NCBI RefSeq assembly: GCF_002954705.1
Contig: NZ_MSCO01000002.1
Location: 360,496-424,495 of the forward strand
From: Aliivibrio sifiae
GTDB lineage: Bacteria; Pseudomonadota; Gammaproteobacteria; Enterobacterales; Vibrionaceae
DNA length: 64,000 bases
Direction of reading: 5' to 3'
Shown: one piece after another, positions 62,188-64,000 of the stretch
Layout of the letters: each line of letters begins with the position of its first letter
Numbering within the stretch: position 1 is the first letter of the stretch
Position numbers and translations under genes: made by a program
Notes under the pieces: model-generated
The model's input: the letters and a program-made list of their open reading frames with translations, nothing else
Databases searched by the model: none
Told to the model about the DNA's origin: nothing

Positions 62188-64000
62188 CTATTCTTCGTAA
62201 TTCTCGATACTTGGGCAAGAACAAATCAAGTTACGGTCACCAAATACATTATCTACACGGTTAACGGTAGGCCAGTATTTAGAAGCTTTTGCTTGAGTTG
62301 ATGGGAAGCAAGCCACCTCACGAGTGTATGGGTGCTCCCATTCATTGGACATTAAATCTACTTGAGTATGCGGTGCATTTACTAGTGGATTATTGTCTAG
62401 AGGCCATTCGCCTTGCTGGACTTTGTTCATCTCTTCACGAATAGCAATCATCGCATCACAGAAGCGATCAAGCTCTGCTAAGTCTTCAGATTCTGTAGGC
62501 TCAATCATTAACGTTCCTGCCACTGGGAATGACATGGTTGGTGCATGGAAACCAAAGTCCATTAGACGTTTTGCAATGTCTTCTTCACTGATCCCTGTAG
62601 CCTCTTTAAGTGGACGAATATCAATAATACATTCGTGAGCAATACGGCCATTCGTACCACGGTACAAAACAGGGTAGTGCGGGCGTAAACGCTCCATCAC
62701 GTAGTTTGCATTTAAGATAGCCACTTTAGTTGCTTCAGTTAGTCCCATTTCACCCATCATAGCAATGTAAGCCCATGAGATAGGAAGAATAGAGGCACTG
62801 CCTAGATCCGCAGCCGATACAGCATAATCTGAACCTTGAACACCGTTTTCAGTGTGACCCGGTAAGAAAGGTGCTAGGTGAGATTTAACACCGATAGGCC
62901 CCATACCTGGACCGCCACCACCGTGTGGAATACAGAACGTTTTGTGTAAGTTTAGGTGAGAAACATCAGATCCAATAAAACCAGGGCTAGTTAAACCAAC
63001 CTGAGCGTTCATGTTGGCACCATCAAGATAGACTTGACCACCAGCAGCATGAACCATGTCACACACTTCACGAACTTGCTCTTCATATACACCATGTGTA
63101 GAAGGGTAGGTGATCATGATGCTTGATAAGTTTTCTTGGTGTTTTTCTATTTTCTCAGCTAAATCGATCATATCGATGTTGCCGTTGTTATCACATTTAA
63201 CTACAACGACTTTCATGGACACCATTGAAGCTGTTGCTGGGTTTGTACCGTGTGCAGAACTTGGAATTAGGCACACATTACGTTGATCATCACCACGGCT
63301 TTGGTGGTAACGTTGGATCGCGATTAGACCTGCGTATTCACCAGAAGCTCCAGAGTTAGGTTGTAGAGAAAACTCATCATAGCCTGTGATTTCACATAAC
63401 ATCGATTTTAACGACGTTGCTAATGTAGTATAACCAGCAGCTTGGTTTAATGGTGCGAATGGGTGAATACCACCAAACTCAGGCCATGTTACCGGCAGCA
63501 TTTCAGCAACAGCGTTTAACTTCATCGTACAAGAACCCAGTGGGATCATGCCATGAGTTAATGAGAAATCTTTATTTTCCAGTTTTTTCAAGTAACGCAG
63601 CATTTGTGTTTCACTGTGGTGCGTGTTGAATACTGGGTGTGTTAAGAATGAAGAAGTACGACGGCAGTTTTCTGGAATTGCGGCAAACTCATCAGCACCA
63701 ACTTCATTAGAAAGCGTATCACACTCTGCATTATCAACACCAAATACCGTCAGTAGTGCAACAAGATCAGACACTGTTGTGGTTTCATCAAAGCTGATAC
63801 CAAGTTTAGTATCAAACTTACGTAGGTTGATACTTGCTGCTAATGCTTTTGTGTAAAGAATGTCTGTCTGCTGTTCAGTTTTAACTGTTAATGTATCAAA
63901 GAAGCTTTGGTGTGCTAACTCAAACCCTGCTGATTGAAGTGCTTTTGCAACAATAGCCGTGAAGTGGTGTACACGACGAGCAATGGTTTTTAAGCCTTCT
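62188..64000 (-). CDS. gcvP: Glycine dehydrogenase (decarboxylating), P protein (C-terminal part)
   Basis: About 604 residues up to the window edge, from [12 protein letters not shown] at the edge to the stop at 62188; the full protein is near 950 residues, so the N-terminal third is outside. The PLP-lysine motif [20 protein letters not shown] is present, as are SCTMKLNA and [12 protein letters not shown]. It decarboxylates glycine and passes the aminomethyl group to the H protein. An internal GTG at 63774 is not the start: the frame continues with clear homology-like sequence upstream. Confidence 0.98.
   Translation of the reverse strand, partial: EGLKTIARRVHHFTAIVAKALQSAGFELAHQSFFDTLTVKTEQQTDILYTKALAASINLRKFDTKLGISFDETTTVSDLVALLTVFGVDNAECDTLSNEVGADEFAAIPENCRRTSSFLTHPVFNTHHSETQMLRYLKKLENKDFSLTHGMIPLGSCTMKLNAVAEMLPVTWPEFGGIHPFAPLNQAAGYTTLATSLKSMLCEITGYDEFSLQPNSGASGEYAGLIAIQRYHQSRGDDQRNVCLIPSSAHGTNPATASMVSMKVVVVKCDNNGNIDMIDLAEKIEKHQENLSSIMITYPSTHGVYEEQVREVCDMVHAAGGQVYLDGANMNAQVGLTSPGFIGSDVSHLNLHKTFCIPHGGGGPGMGPIGVKSHLAPFLPGHTENGVQGSDYAVSAADLGSASILPISWAYIAMMGEMGLTEATKVAILNANYVMERLRPHYPVLYRGTNGRIAHECIIDIRPLKEATGISEEDIAKRLMDFGFHAPTMSFPVAGTLMIEPTESEDLAELDRFCDAMIAIREEMNKVQQGEWPLDNNPLVNAPHTQVDLMSNEWEHPYTREVACFPSTQAKASKYWPTVNRVDNVFGDRNLICSCPSIENYEE

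Noticed and set aside
62188..63774. gcvP starting at GTG 63774
   Set aside because: The same frame continues with convincing protein sequence to the window edge, so the GTG is internal.

Overview
The window looks like Vibrionaceae DNA, most likely Aliivibrio (A. fischeri group), probably chromosome II. The reasons are the AT-rich coding style, the glycine-cleavage gene gcvP, a mannose PTS/manA/AraC cluster arranged like V. cholerae VC1822-VC1827, and a complete type VI secretion system (T6SS) of the kind found as a strain-specific island in A. fischeri. The species call is inference; no 16S or other species marker is present.

Layout. 1-3355: end of a HopJ-family gene, a Gfo/Idh/MocA oxidoreductase, an NhaC-type antiporter and tRNA-Gly(TCC). 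3356-49922: one T6SS island in several transcription units. (a) 3676-11307 (+): a MIX-domain protein, a lipoprotein and a 1612-residue OmpA-domain protein, which I read as a candidate co-effector/immunity/effector module. (b) 16128-11364 (-): clpV, vasH and a lipoprotein. (c) 16593-22967 (+): hcp behind a sigma54 promoter, vgrG, and an adaptor-like cassette (DUF6484, TIGR02270-like, DUF2169, thiolase-fold). (d) 23124-31890 (+): Ser/Thr kinase, tssA, B, C, E, F, G. (e) 37175-31972 (-): vasL, tssM and an Lrp-family regulator. (f) an M23 endopeptidase (-) divergent from a large Ig-repeat lipoprotein (+, TasL candidate) that is broken by a frameshift. (g) 49922-44273 (-): an outer-membrane barrel, FHA protein, tssJ, tssK, tssL, then a decayed effector/immunity pair. 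All 13 core tss genes are present; no PAAR protein and no PppA-type phosphatase were seen.

50263-57828: sugar PTS region with two EIIABC permeases of different domain order, a free EIIB, a degenerate-HPr/EIIA fusion, manA and an AraC regulator. A 46-bp element occurs upstream of both permease genes at nearly the same distance and is a good operator candidate. 57842-62187: a coupled trio (DUF4177, YidD, TM2-like), a DMT exporter and an EIIC-EAL phosphodiesterase. 62188-64000: 3' part of gcvP.

How it works together (inference): VasH with RNA polymerase-sigma54 drives hcp. Terminators after hcp and after tssC favour surplus tube and sheath. The TasL-like adhesin would hold target cells. The MIX module would supply cargo. 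In this strain the adhesin and one immunity gene carry frameshifts, so contact and part of the effector set may be altered, unless these are sequencing errors.
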